From assembly GCF_000525995.1 (NCBI RefSeq), contig NZ_AODL01000024.1, positions 1 to 64,000 of the forward strand: DNA of 64,000 nt, written 5' to 3'. Numbering within the stretch: the first letter of the stretch is position 1; each line of letters opens with the position of its first letter. The stretch is from Paenilisteria riparia FSL S10-1204. Lineage in GTDB: Bacteria; Bacillota; Bacilli; Lactobacillales; Listeriaceae. This document shows, one piece after another, positions 29,037 through 40,499 of the stretch. Made by a program: the position numbers and the translations under genes. The notes beneath the pieces were generated by a model. That model was not told where the DNA came from and made no database searches. It saw only the letters and a list, made by a program, of their open reading frames with translations.

Positions 29037-30437
29037 TTATGAACGTTTATACTTCATCAAAGGATAAAGTAAGAAGCCTAACAAAAATAAGCCAATACTT
29101 AGCACAAAAACATGCCAATCTTCCGTCCCACTTTTTATAATCCAACACGCATACGTCAGCGCTAGTGCGGCGATGAAACCGTCAAACCATCGTTTCGCAA
29201 CTGAATTCGTCTCATACGTTGCGCCAGTAAGCGTTAGCTTCAATTGGAAAAGCGGTGAAATGAAATACTGCACGAGAAACGCAAGCGTTGATACTTTCAC
29301 GACGAAATCATAAGCCGCCGCAATATTTCCCGACAATGTCGACAAAATAAATAACTGTGATGCACAACATGTCAAAACCAACACAAGAACAGGTGTCCCA
29401 TTCTTATTCACCTTCGCCAGAAACGGCAAGAAAAGCCCATTTTTTGCTGCTTGATATGGTGCTTCTGAACTCATCATAATCCAACCAATTGCCGAACCAA
29501 ATAAGCAAACAAGCGCAAGTAACGCCATCACAGCTGAACCACCACTCCCCGTCACAACATTCAACGCATCAGCAAGCGGACTCGCCGAATGTAGCAACTT
29601 CGACTTAGGAATAAGCCCCAGAGCCAAAATTGTAATCGTCGTATACAAGCAAACCGAGATAATAAGTCCTGAAATCGTAGCCGCCCGAACTGTTTTTCCA
29701 GATTTTGCGCGCCCAGCAAACATCATCGCCGATTCAATCCCAATAAATGCCCATAATGTTACAATCGCCGCACTATTCACTTGTGACAGCAAGCCGTGCT
29801 CTAAACCGCTCGTGTCCACAACTGGGTGATACCATTCCCCCATCACCGACGACTGAAAAGCAAATAAACCGACAACGATAAACAGAAAGAATCCGATAAT
29901 TTTTGCGGCAGTAGCAACGAAATTAATCCGTCCAGCACTACCAACACCTTGAATAATAATCAAACAAACGCCCCAAAGTAGCAACGAACAAATAATAAAT
30001 GTCAACAATTGCCCAAGCCCAAGCGTATAAGACCCCAACGAAAACACAATTTGTTTACTATTTAAAACAGGGAAAAATACCGATAAATAGCCCGCAAACG
30101 ACGTAATAATTGAAACATTTCCCGCCCAATTCGCGACCCAATAACTCCAAACCGCGATAAATCCCGCAAGTCGTTTCCATTTTGGGTTACGAAATAATTC
30201 GAATGCATGGCTTTGCGCACCACTCGTCAGGTCTGGTCGTCGCACAGCCAAATTCCCGAATACAAGAGCAATCATTAGCACCCCTGTTCCCGTTAAAATC
30301 CACGCTAACGTAATCCCAAGTGGGCTTGCCACTGCAGCCATTTGTCGTGGTAACATGAAAATCCCCGATCCAATCATATTCCCTACAACGAGGGATGTTA
30401 ATACAAGATAGCCCATTTTCTTATTTGTTTTACTCAT
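29037..30437 (-). CDS. APC-family amino-acid permease/antiporter
   Basis: A 466-residue, 12-TM transporter. The family signature in TM1 is LVVGNMIGSGIFMLPRQMA, and TM6 has LWAFIGIESAMMFAGRAK. Closest in style to the basic amino acid/polyamine antiporter group (ArcD/CadB-like), but the substrate is not predictable here. The start at 30437 (MSKTNKKMG) has GGAGG upstream. Monocistronic between divergent ytqA and the membrane protein. Confidence 0.85.
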   Translation of the reverse strand: MSKTNKKMGYLVLTSLVVGNMIGSGIFMLPRQMAAVASPLGITLAWILTGTGVLMIALVFGNLAVRRPDLTSGAQSHAFELFRNPKWKRLAGFIAVWSYWVANWAGNVSIITSFAGYLSVFFPVLNSKQIVFSLGSYTLGLGQLLTFIICSLLLWGVCLIIIQGVGSAGRINFVATAAKIIGFFLFIVVGLFAFQSSVMGEWYHPVVDTSGLEHGLLSQVNSAAIVTLWAFIGIESAMMFAGRAKSGKTVRAATISGLIISVCLYTTITILALGLIPKSKLLHSASPLADALNVVTGSGGSAVMALLALVCLFGSAIGWIMMSSEAPYQAAKNGLFLPFLAKVNKNGTPVLVLVLTCCASQLFILSTLSGNIAAAYDFVVKVSTLAFLVQYFISPLFQLKLTLTGATYETNSVAKRWFDGFIAALALTYACWIIKSGTEDWHVFVLSIGLFLLGFLLYPLMKYKRS

Positions 30438-30585
30438 CACTTCTGCCTCCAAAATAAGTTTAACACATTACCAAACTAAAGTATTTTTATATCATAGCAC
30501 AACGAATCCATCACCGCAAGCCCGAAAAAATGTGATAAAATAGCAAGGATGATACTTTTTTATAATTGAAGGAGATTGACAAACA

Positions 30586-32129
<1,544 letters not shown>

Positions 32130-32150
32130 CGAAACTGGTTTTTGTGTTAT

Positions 32151-32912
32151 TCATTTTGTTAAGGTAATCAGTCTCGCTAAAAAATCGTGATAAAAATCGG
32201 CTGTATAATGTACGTAAAAAGAACCCCAAGGATGTTCGGCGTTTAGTGTGTAAGCGTCTTTGCTCATATCTAACACACGAACTGGAAAATTTTCTTCTAC
32301 ATAATTATCCAGTTCATCCCACAGTGTATTCAACATTTCCGTATCCACCGTTGGATACTTGCGACTTTCTCGCCAAGCATTAAGCGAGCTACCATCTGCA
32401 AAAACATCGACAAACCGTGCTTTTACAAGAATAACCTGACACGACGGTGCAACTTTTTTCACATGGTCAAAAAACCGGCGCACATGCACTTTCCAAACCG
32501 CTAAATAGCGTTCAAACTCCCCATCCAAAGTTAGCCTGCCTGCCTGATTAGAAACAGGAGGAAATGTAGCAAACTTTGGATTATACGTAAAATATCCATT
32601 TGCGGTTTCCACAACCCCTAAATAAATATCCGCATACAAGTCTAGCAACAAATATTCCGGCTGGCGCTCGTGTAGCTGCGATAGAAATTCTTTTGTATGC
32701 TCTGTACAATAGTGCCAACTCGTAAAAGCGTTCATCTGGTCCATAGCTACGTCTTCTGGTATGGATAAAACAGGAGACATCAAACTCAGCATACTACATT
32801 GATGCTGATGCAAAACACATTCAAAATCCTCCTTATACGTTGGATTAAACAATGTATTAAAATTATCTCGTGTCATACAGGAACCTACAATTGCGATTTT
32901 TGTAAGTGTAAT
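32151..32912 (-). CDS. DUF6270 protein, probable SGNH-like enzyme; non-canonical start
   Basis: DUF6270-type proteins begin with a conserved GSC-containing strand and resemble SGNH hydrolases found with capsule and teichoic acid genes. Here that strand is KIAIVGSCMTRDNFN, which lies upstream of the first ATG (32876). Extending the frame to 32912 includes it. No ATG, GTG or TTG is available there. ATT at 32912 has AAAGGAG 9 nt upstream and is the best start, unless the base is miscalled. The C-terminal HPWGSFYVHYTADFYHDFLA supplies a possible catalytic His. It follows the XcbB-like gene by 14 bp and is the last gene of the cluster. Confidence 0.65.
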   Translation of the reverse strand: MTLTKIAIVGSCMTRDNFNTLFNPTYKEDFECVLHQHQCSMLSLMSPVLSIPEDVAMDQMNAFTSWHYCTEHTKEFLSQLHERQPEYLLLDLYADIYLGVVETANGYFTYNPKFATFPPVSNQAGRLTLDGEFERYLAVWKVHVRRFFDHVKKVAPSCQVILVKARFVDVFADGSSLNAWRESRKYPTVDTEMLNTLWDELDNYVEENFPVRVLDMSKDAYTLNAEHPWGSFYVHYTADFYHDFLARLITLTK

Positions 32913-32926
32913 CTTACTCGTCTCCT

Positions 32927-33934
32927 TTACTCCGTCAATGCGGCTATTTGATCTACCGTGTTAATGAGATTCTTCGATGTAAGCAATAATTCGTTGATAC
33001 ATGTTGTCTGCTCAATAATTGTATTCCTCGAAATATCCGCATGTTTGTGCACAGCAGAATCAAACACATTACGAATCTCGATAGAATCAGACGGAATTTG
33101 CGTATATAAATTATAATTAAAAGAAATGAGTGGACAACCAAAAATAATTCTTCGACGCGTCGTTTCTTGATTTGCTAGCCGTTTCAAATCATTCAAAAGA
33201 CTCTTTTTACGGAAATCTCGCAAGAAATGGAGATCGTTCTCTTGGTTGTACTGCTCTGTACTAATAATCGGATCTACTGTTACCGAATTATAATCACCTA
33301 GCATGCTGTGATACAATGCCCCAGTTCCTCCTTTAGAACCACCATACAAAACGACATCATCTGAATCGACATGATTCGATTCCACGACAAAACGAATCGC
33401 GCCTTGAATATCATCCTCCATATTCGTATAGTTAAACGTATTCACATAATGACTACCATACGATAAATTCAAGTCCATAATTCGCATCACCAGCGTATTC
33501 TTCACTAAATGCTTTTGAATACTCGGAAATGATGGTGTAAAACAACGGTGCGCTATATTCGCACTATGATACTCATCCTTCCCTGGCATTGGCGAAAAGA
33601 TAACAACTAACCGTTTTGGTGCAAGCTTATTCTCTTTCTCAGCAGGAACAGCATGTAACGAATAAAATAAATCGCCATACTGAATTAAATCTTTTCTTTG
33701 CCAAATCGAGTGCACATCTTGGCGACGAATAAAATAAGAAGACTGCCCAACATGCATGTAAAGTACATAATCATGTGCCAAAATTTCTTTATACATGTCC
33801 AAAATAGGCTGTGTTTCTCGTGCTAACTCCAAAATATTCTTATTGGAGAATGTTTTAACAACCACTTTCATTTTTTCAAAGCCACATTGAAATTTATAAA
33901 TATCTGTAAATTCGATGTCATTATTTGTTGCCAA
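32927..33934 (-). CDS. XcbB/CpsF-like capsular polysaccharide protein (alpha/beta-hydrolase-like)
   Basis: A 335-residue protein with the nucleophile-elbow-like motif VVLYGGSKGGTGALYHSMLG at about residue 195-214. The same GGSKGG element occurs in proteins annotated XcbB/CpsF in capsule loci and in Asp2 of accessory Sec systems. No signal peptide. It may be an acyl- or phospho-transfer enzyme acting on the polymer, but this is inference. It lies between the TagF-like gene and the DUF6270 gene in the same orientation. Confidence 0.55.
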   Translation of the reverse strand: MATNNDIEFTDIYKFQCGFEKMKVVVKTFSNKNILELARETQPILDMYKEILAHDYVLYMHVGQSSYFIRRQDVHSIWQRKDLIQYGDLFYSLHAVPAEKENKLAPKRLVVIFSPMPGKDEYHSANIAHRCFTPSFPSIQKHLVKNTLVMRIMDLNLSYGSHYVNTFNYTNMEDDIQGAIRFVVESNHVDSDDVVLYGGSKGGTGALYHSMLGDYNSVTVDPIISTEQYNQENDLHFLRDFRKKSLLNDLKRLANQETTRRRIIFGCPLISFNYNLYTQIPSDSIEIRNVFDSAVHKHADISRNTIIEQTTCINELLLTSKNLINTVDQIAALTE

Positions 33935-33952
33935 ATCTCTTCACAACCTTTC

Positions 33953-36278
33953 TTAAGAAAACAATTGATGTAGTAAAATATCGTTTAATGTGACGCTATC
34001 ATTGCTTAGCATGCGTCTTTGAATCGCATGACAATAGCTAAGCACATGCGAATCATGCTGTAATATGGCATTTGCTAATGTTGTTGTCGTATAGGACTTA
34101 CCTTCTAAATGGCACGTTTTCTTCATATCAAAATACCAACCAACTTTTTTTGCGTATTTCTCCGAATCCTCTTGCAAAATGATAATTTGCTTATTCAAAT
34201 GCGCGTAATCAAAAATCGCAGAAGAATAATCCGAAATCAATATATCTGCTAGCAAAAAAAGCTCCTGAATATCTACCAGCTCATTAAAGAAGCAATGAAT
34301 CCTTGCATCCAGTGACTTGTAAAACCTACGTAACTTTGTTTCTAATGGATGCAATTTTACGATGATTTCATATTCCTCTGGCAGAAGGTTTATCAATTCT
34401 TTTAAATTCACACTAGTTATTTCATCTCGTGCTTGCTTTCGCCACGTTGGACAGAATAAAATATACTTTTTTTTCTGGGTTAAACGGACGGTTAAAATAC
34501 TTCATATGAATTCGCGATTTTTCGCTATACGAACTTCTATTCTGAATGAGGTACGCATTTCGCGGTGCGCCCAATTCCAATATTTTTAATTCTGGATTTT
34601 CTGAGAGTGCAAAAGCCGAAGTAAATAGCTTTGTGTTGAAGGTAGACGAGCTGAGAAGATAATCCCATTTTTTCATTCTCGGCAAAAACGCAGTAAGTTC
34701 TTGTTTGCGATGTTTCGGATCTTCCAAATCAGCTACCATTTTCTTTAAAGGTAAGCCATGCCAAGTTTGAATAATAACCTGATTCGGAGATTTCCCAACT
34801 TTATCCAATGTATTGCCATTGACAATGACATATTTACTTTTCCGAAACATTTGTTGATAACGTAAGCTACCAAGACGAACCGACTCCATGCCGAAATGTC
34901 GAACTTCCATATCAACTAACTGGTTTACCGAACTAACAAAAATCTTTGCATTCGGTCTATTTTTCTTTATCCAAAGTGCGATATACTTCGGGTCTCCCGA
35001 AAAAGATTTACCATGAAATGATTCGATAAAAAATATGTCCTCCTGCACCTCAAGACTTTGCTTCCGATTGTTCTTTCGTTCTTGCACAAAATCAAAAACC
35101 GATTTCACTGTTTTTTTAACAGGTGCACTAGTCACCAATGGGCCAACAATTGGTTTGTCTTTCACACTATTATATAGTTTATAAATAAGTGGAATTCGTT
35201 CTACTTGATCTGCAAGAATACTTCCCCAAATCTCTTCTTCACTTTTTAGTAATTTCCAATTTTTTTGCTTTTGCTTTTTAAATTGTAGTAATGCTTGTTC
35301 ATAAAGCGCCACGTAGTTTCTCGGATTAGCAATAACCGCTAGGGCCTGACGATAATTGACTTTTTGAACTGCATCAACGAATCGTAGTATGCGCATTGCA
35401 TCTCTTTGAACATCTTTAGAAATCCACTGAATATTATTCGGGTTCCCATAAATCTCTCGAAGTACCCCGTCTTCTCCTGGATACAAAATAGCCCGCTTTC
35501 CCTTCGCTAATGCTTCAATAATGGAATAGCCAAACGTTTCGTACCGCGATGTAGAAAAGTAGATATAGTCTACTGGCGTCCCCTGATTGAAAAAAACATT
35601 GGCGTGCAAACCATAGTCATTAATTAAATTGCGATACAACATTTCCGACGGCCCATATCCTTCAATATAGAGCTTCATATGCTTTGCGTCACAATAATGT
35701 ACTAAATAATCTAAAAGTCGAATTGCGTAAGAAATATCTTTCACATCATCCTCAAAACGAGAAAGAACATACAAATTACTCGTCTCATTTTGTAGCTTGC
35801 TCTCAGGCAGTGACAGGTGATGCGTGCTGACATGATGCACTAATATAGAGGAATAATTATATTTCGTCTGAAACTCTTTTTTGATTGATTCTGTCGCAAC
35901 TCTTACCCAATCCAAGCCGTACAAATCCTGCGCTAAATTTTCTGGAAGCAGGCTTAATGGCGCATGAATTTCACCAATAACCATCGCATTTGGAAAATGA
36001 TGTTTAATCAACTGGCCTAGAACAAAGAAAGTTTCCCGCGTAATAATATACACATCAATTGTCTGATCCTTGCCTATTTCCTGAATCATCTGGAAAGTTA
36101 CGCGATTGCTCAATTTTTCCTGATGGCGAAGCGTAAGTATATCAGTTGCAGAAAACGGTCGCGCATTATAAATAACAACATCCACCTTTTCTTGATTGAA
36201 TTCTTTTGTTACATTCAAATTACTCCTGCTTGTTCCACCTGGCGAAAAAATATTAAATCCGATTATTCCAACTTTCAT
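33953..36278 (-). CDS. Fusion of GT-B glycosyltransferase and TagF-like CDP-glycerol glycerophosphotransferase (frame break)
   Basis: The repaired product has about 774 residues. Residues 1-330 form a GT-B/GT4-like domain (MKVGIIGFNIFSPGGTSRSN, and the nucleotide-sugar motif YETFGYSIIEALAKGKRAI). The C-terminal half is a TagF-type polymerase: VIIQTWHGLPLKKMVADLE, FCPTWRKQARDE, then VKLHP and ILISDYSSAIFDYAHL. TagF enzymes add glycerol-3-phosphate from CDP-glycerol to teichoic-acid chains. The frame breaks in an A8 tract at 34467-34474; A7 restores KKYILFCPTWRK. It is adjacent to tagD, which makes CDP-glycerol. Confidence 0.82.
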
Positions 36279-36333
36279 GATTCATAGCTCCTTGCTTTCT
36301 CAAAAAAAATAGTTTCATAGGTTCGACTGAAGA

Positions 36334-36724
36334 TTAGGCTCGAGCTAATTGTTCTTTGATATAGGTTGTTGATATATCCTTTGTTCGCTCTAAATAGCAG
36401 ACATCGCAATAAGGCGTCAAAAAATCAAACTGCCCTTTCCAGTCATCTCCCATTACAAAAATGGTAATCTCATTTGATTGAATATCCGTTATTTTTTGAT
36501 CCCATGTCGTTTCAGGAATCACTACATCCACATGCTTAATAGCTTCCAGTAAATATTTGCGTTGCTCAAAATTATGAAATGCTTCTTTTCCTTTTAGTTT
36601 ATTGAACTCATCGGTAGATAGCACAACGGTAAGATGATCTCCAAGTGCTTTTGCACGTTCTAGCAAGCGAATATGCCCCCAGTGTAGTAAATCAAAAGTA
36701 CCGTAAGTAATAACTTTTTTTCAT
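36334..36724 (-). CDS. tagD: Glycerol-3-phosphate cytidylyltransferase (frame break at start)
   Basis: It makes CDP-glycerol from CTP and glycerol-3-phosphate. The body contains VLSTDEFNKLKGKEAFHNFEQRK and FVMGDDWKGQFDFL. The essential N-terminus with the HxGH motif (TYGTFDLLHWGHIRLLERAK) is in another frame because the second codon region has seven A instead of six (36715-36721). The repaired protein is 129 residues, the same as Bacillus TagD. GGAG precedes the ATG at 36724. First gene of the tagD-GT/TagF-XcbB-DUF6270 operon. Confidence 0.88.
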
Positions 36725-36899
36725 CAAATCTCCACCTTCCCGTTTTAGTTTTTCTTCAAAAAAGTATTTTTATATTAAATTTTCGAAAATAAAAAATTTT
36801 ACATCCAAAAAACGTAATTAAGTTAATATTTAAATTTTTGTTTTTGAAAATATAATGAAATTAAGCTAATTTTCCGAATTATAAAAACCTTTATATCGT

Positions 36900-36928
36900 T
36901 TGAAATAAAATTTCATAGTAGGTATAAT
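36900..36928 (+). promoter_or_regulatory. Promoter of mupG
   Basis: TTGAAA (36900-36905), exactly 17 bp, then TATAAT (36923-36928), 35 bp before the mupG start. Confidence 0.8.
36901..36915. promoter_or_regulatory. Candidate MurR operator overlapping the mupG promoter
   Basis: TGAAATAAAATTTCA is a perfect inverted repeat (TGAAA-TAAAA-TTTCA) that covers the -35 box. It differs by one spacer base from the site upstream of murQ (22717-22731). The position suits a repressor. Confidence 0.7.
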
Positions 36929-36963
36929 TAAGCTAAAATATATGAAAGTAAGGTGTTTTTCAC

Positions 36964-38031
36964 ATGTTTGGTATTTCCGTATATCTTTCCGAAAATAATG
37001 AGTTTGAAACAACCATCGAGAAAGCGGCAAAAAATAATTTCTCACTTATTTTTAGTTCGCTACATATTCCTGAAGAAAATCCAACGAATTACAAACATCT
37101 GTTAACGAGGCTTGCCAACGCAGCCATGAAAAATAACATGCAACTCATTCTTGATATTTCTGCAAAATCACTAGAATACCTAGATTTAGATATTCAGCAT
37201 GCCGACCAACTAACGAACCTTGGAGTAGCTGGACTTCGCGTTGATTATGGTCTTTCTACACTTGAAATTGCCGAACTTTCAACAAAAATCAAAGTTTTTC
37301 TGAATGCCAGTACGATTAACCAGCCATTTTTAGAGGCGCTTTTGCAAGCTGGGGTTGATATAACACAAGTTGAGGCATTTCATAACTACTATCCAAAACC
37401 GCATACTGGTTTAGATACCCTATTTTTCAAACAAACCAATGACTTTCTTCATGAATACGGTTTGAAAATTGCCGCATTTGTTCCAGGTGATGGTATACTA
37501 CGGCAACCACTATTTGAAGGGCTCCCAACTTTAGAGAAACATCGCACTTGTCATCCATTTTTAGCTGCACTAGAACTAGAAAGTCTGGGTGTTGATCATG
37601 TGTATATTGGTGATCCAGCATTGCGCAATGAAACAACACAACAATTTGCAGCTTACGCAAAAGATGGTACAATAATGCTTGACTGTGTCCTAACAGAGAT
37701 GTTGGCACCAGAACTAGTGAAACAGCTCCATTCCACTGACAGAAATCGTATGGATCCCGCTCGTGATCTTATCCGTTTAGAAAATTCACGCCCAGCACTC
37801 AGTCATTTTGAAATCCAACCCACCAGTAAAAATACAAGACCTGTTGGCACTATTACAGTTGATAATGTTTTATTTGGTCGTTATCAAGGAGAAATTTGTA
37901 TTACATGCAAAGACCTACCTGTCGATCTCAAATCAAATAATATTGGCTGTCTAACAAAGCAGGCGATATTGCTACTTCCATTTATAAAGCCCGGACAGTC
38001 TGTCAAGCTACACCCAATCATTCAAGAATAA
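36964..38031 (+). CDS. mupG: 6-phospho-N-acetylmuramidase (DUF871 family)
   Basis: It hydrolyses MurNAc-6P-GlcNAc to MurNAc-6P and GlcNAc after PTS uptake of the disaccharide. It has 355 residues. The N-terminal TIM barrel (MFGISVYLSENNEFETTIEKA, NLGVAGLRVDYG, then VEAFHNYYPKPHTGLD) and C-terminal cyclophilin-like domain (LENSRPALSHF, ...NVLFGRYQGEICIT) are both complete. In Staphylococcus aureus mupG sits with murQ-murP-murR. Here it is about 14 kb away but shares their operator. Confidence 0.9.
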   Translation: MFGISVYLSENNEFETTIEKAAKNNFSLIFSSLHIPEENPTNYKHLLTRLANAAMKNNMQLILDISAKSLEYLDLDIQHADQLTNLGVAGLRVDYGLSTLEIAELSTKIKVFLNASTINQPFLEALLQAGVDITQVEAFHNYYPKPHTGLDTLFFKQTNDFLHEYGLKIAAFVPGDGILRQPLFEGLPTLEKHRTCHPFLAALELESLGVDHVYIGDPALRNETTQQFAAYAKDGTIMLDCVLTEMLAPELVKQLHSTDRNRMDPARDLIRLENSRPALSHFEIQPTSKNTRPVGTITVDNVLFGRYQGEICITCKDLPVDLKSNNIGCLTKQAILLLPFIKPGQSVKLHPIIQE

Positions 38032-38105
38032 GCTTACTAACATCGCAACTCTGCGCTTTTCATTATTGCACAACGACATGCATTTATTCAATAGTTCTTG
38101 GCATC

Positions 38106-38125
38106 TTTCACCTTATTTACACATT
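38106..38125 (+). repeat. 20-bp intergenic motif, copy 1
   Basis: TTTCACCTTATTTACACATT; the most diverged copy of the consensus TTTCACAATAWATACAYATT. Confidence 0.45.
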
Positions 38126-38370
38126 TTTGCTGGTTTTGTATAAAATAACTTGGTTCAGCTAGTGAAAATGAAAAAAGCATCTCACAAATAGAGTAGCCTT
38201 TCAATGATTGCTACGTAAATCCGTAAAATAACTAGAATAATTTTACAAAAGTCGTGTCTCGCAAATGAACTTATTGGCTATTTTCTAACCGATTTTTACC
38301 AGCCATTCGCCCCCCGTTACATGATAAATTATACAGCCAACTTTTTTCAAATACAAGGGATTCTCAATTA

Positions 38371-38390
38371 TTTCACAGTAAATACATATT
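38371..38390 (+). repeat. 20-bp intergenic motif, copy 2
   Basis: TTTCACAGTAAATACATATT, within a longer segment related to the one around copy 3. Confidence 0.6.
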
Positions 38391-38731
38391 CCCTATGCTC
38401 TTGCTGAAATTTATGGAACTTATTTTACAATCGCTTAATAATTAGCTTTAGCGAAAGAAATTTGTTATCCGCGAATTTTTAAAAATCATTTTATGTAATA
38501 CTCCCCAAAAATATCCGTTTCTAATTTGTATTTCGTATAGAATACTTTGGAAACAGATTGGTTATATAAAACAATAATTCGAAAATAACAAAAAATTATA
38601 ATCATACTAAACTGAGTATAAAAATTCATTTGCTAATTTCAATAAACCTGATTGCATTATCTTAGATTCACCCCCAACATAAATAAATTATACAAGCATT
38701 TTTTCATGAATACAATACTTTATTTTTTATT

Positions 38732-38751
38732 TCACAATATATACATATTCT
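38732..38751 (+). repeat. 20-bp intergenic motif, copy 3
   Basis: TTTCACAATATATACATATT; upstream AAATTATACA is shared with copy 2. Confidence 0.6.
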
Positions 38752-38857
38752 ATACATTTTTTACGTTATTTGAGGAATTTCTGATTATACAAATATTTTA
38801 TATATAGCATCAAAACACATACTTCTCCTTTGCTTGTTGAAATTACGTTTACACAAT

Positions 38858-38908
38858 AAATAGGGACACCCGATGCCAGTGAAAGCTGACAGAGAGGTGT
38901 CCCTATTT
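38858..38908. terminator. Terminator after the hyaluronan-synthase-like gene
   Basis: A perfect 13-bp stem: AAATAGGGACACC (38858-38870) with GGTGTCCCTATTT (38896-38908). On the minus strand it follows the synthase gene. Confidence 0.7.
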
Positions 38909-38961
38909 CTCTTTTGTAATTTCATCCATCAAATGACAACATATCTTTTGTCATCTAGCAA

Positions 38962-40226
38962 TCAACGTGTGCCCCATTTGTCTACACGTAACGTTGCCAA
39001 TGCAGTTAAACGAACAATATGAATTGTGAAAAAATGGATCAATCCGTAAATCGGTGCCATCATATAACATAGTGGATATTTAAAAATATAATGCACATTT
39101 CGCGCATAGGCTGATAAACATGCTAGTACCAAGTAAAATATCCAATCTACCCATGTTAAATCCCAGAAATGCCAGAACACATTATAGCCAATAGCAGCTA
39201 GAAAAAGAAGCCACAGTCCTAATTCTAGGAACGACCAAAGAAAGACTATTGGGTGTGTCAGAATCATCCGCATGGAGATAAAGGTTTCGCGGAAGAACGA
39301 CTTGCTCCAGCGCGTTTGTTGTTTCAAGAAGACACCCATGGAATCTGGAACATCTGTAATACATTCTGCTGTCGACTGATACATTGTTTTTCCTTTTTCA
39401 ATGGCATAATTGGTTAGGCAACGGTCATCCCCAACAGAAGCCGGAACACCAAGCACTGTCTGATTCAAATATCGTGTCAAATTGTCCATCACTACTTCGC
39501 GTCGGTAACAACTAATCGGCCCAGAGCAGACAAGAATATGCCCTGTTACCGATTGTGATGCTCGTTCCACACGAAAAGCATTATCGTAACGCATATCCAG
39601 TAATCGTGTTAACAAATTAGTAGCCCGATTACGCGCATTAATATGCCCAGTTACTGCCATTACTTCCGGATCTGCAAACGGGCGCAGTAACTCATACAAT
39701 GTATCTTCAAAAATTTCCCCATCCGAATCCATTGTAAAGAAAACATCTCCCGTCGAATGCTCGAACGCATACGCCTGAGCGTGACGTTTTCCTTGATTCT
39801 TTTCTAATTCATGAATGATAATATTTTTCGTGTTAGGTAGATCATTCTCCGCCACATACTTTCGCAAAGCATTTACCGCATCTTTTGACTTACTACCATC
39901 TTCAACAAAAAAAAATTTCATGAATCGGATAGGTCTGTTTTTGAATCGTAGCCATCAGACGTAAAACCGCTTCACTCGATTCGTTGTATGCTGGAATAAC
40001 GACCGTCACCTTCAAATCAGGTGGTGCATTTGTCTTTGGTTTGTAGAACATCGATAATGTCATTTTGATGATGAGATAAATAACCATTCCCCACCCATAA
40101 ATACTAAATGATGTCGAAATATTACCTGTCCTCCAGAAACCAATCATTTCTAGCATCATAAAGCATAATACAAAACCGATGATAGAAATAAGAAAAGATG
40201 ATTTTTTTTCGTTTTACTTCATACAT
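38962..40226 (-). CDS. hasA: HasA-like class I hyaluronan synthase (two homopolymer frame breaks)
   Basis: A membrane GT2 processive synthase, about 420 residues after repair, as in streptococcal HasA. N-terminal TM helices precede TVVIPAYNES. The catalytic region has DSDGEIFEDTL, GHINARNRATNLLTRLLDMR, then LVCSGPISCYRREV, VGDDRCLTNYAIEKG and the QxxRW motif in LKQQTRWSKSFFRE. C-terminal TM helices end in KWGTR, very like HasA. These blocks favour hyaluronan over chitin/NodC-type synthases. Breaks lie in a 9-base tract (39907-39915) and an 8-base tract (40202-40209); one base less in each restores the frame from the ATG at 40226, which has AAAGGAG. No UDP-glucose dehydrogenase gene (hasB) is nearby. 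It is either miscalled or phase variable. Confidence 0.85.
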
Positions 40227-40499
40227 CACACTAGCTCCTTTAAATTTCAATATACATATTATTCTGTTAAATATTAATTAATTATTATTCTAAAAATAAT
40301 GATTAAAATCTAAACACCCTTTAGTCATAAGAAGCACCTGTTTTTTTACACTGTATATTTTATTCCCTTGCACTAAAAATATCTTGAACTATTTCAGCCA
40401 GATTTTGGGTGAGAATCATTCTAGTTTTCCTAAGGTCCACTTCCTTTCGACTATTCAAACGCTAATAATGTCACATTATGAAAAATAAAACCACACGAG

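Larger units (their letters stand above)
38032..38857. other. Long AT-rich non-coding region (about 0.8 kb)
   Basis: No credible ORF on either strand. It contains three same-orientation copies of a 20-bp motif (38106, 38371, 38732) that recurs once on the other side of the hyaluronan-synthase-like gene. The copies at 38371 and 38732 also share flanking sequence (AAATTATACA and CTTTTTTCA-type blocks), which suggests decayed duplicated segments of about 80 bp. Confidence 0.6.

Noticed and set aside
36878-36906. Minus-strand promoter for tagD inside the mupG promoter region
   Set aside because: A TATAAT exists at 36883-36878, but the -35 position reads ATTTCA; too weak to claim, though MurR could affect both directions.
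38106-38751. Possible CRISPR-like array in the AT-rich spacer
   Set aside because: Only three diverged 20-bp copies with irregular spacing of about 265 and 361 bp, no constant spacer length and no cas genes.
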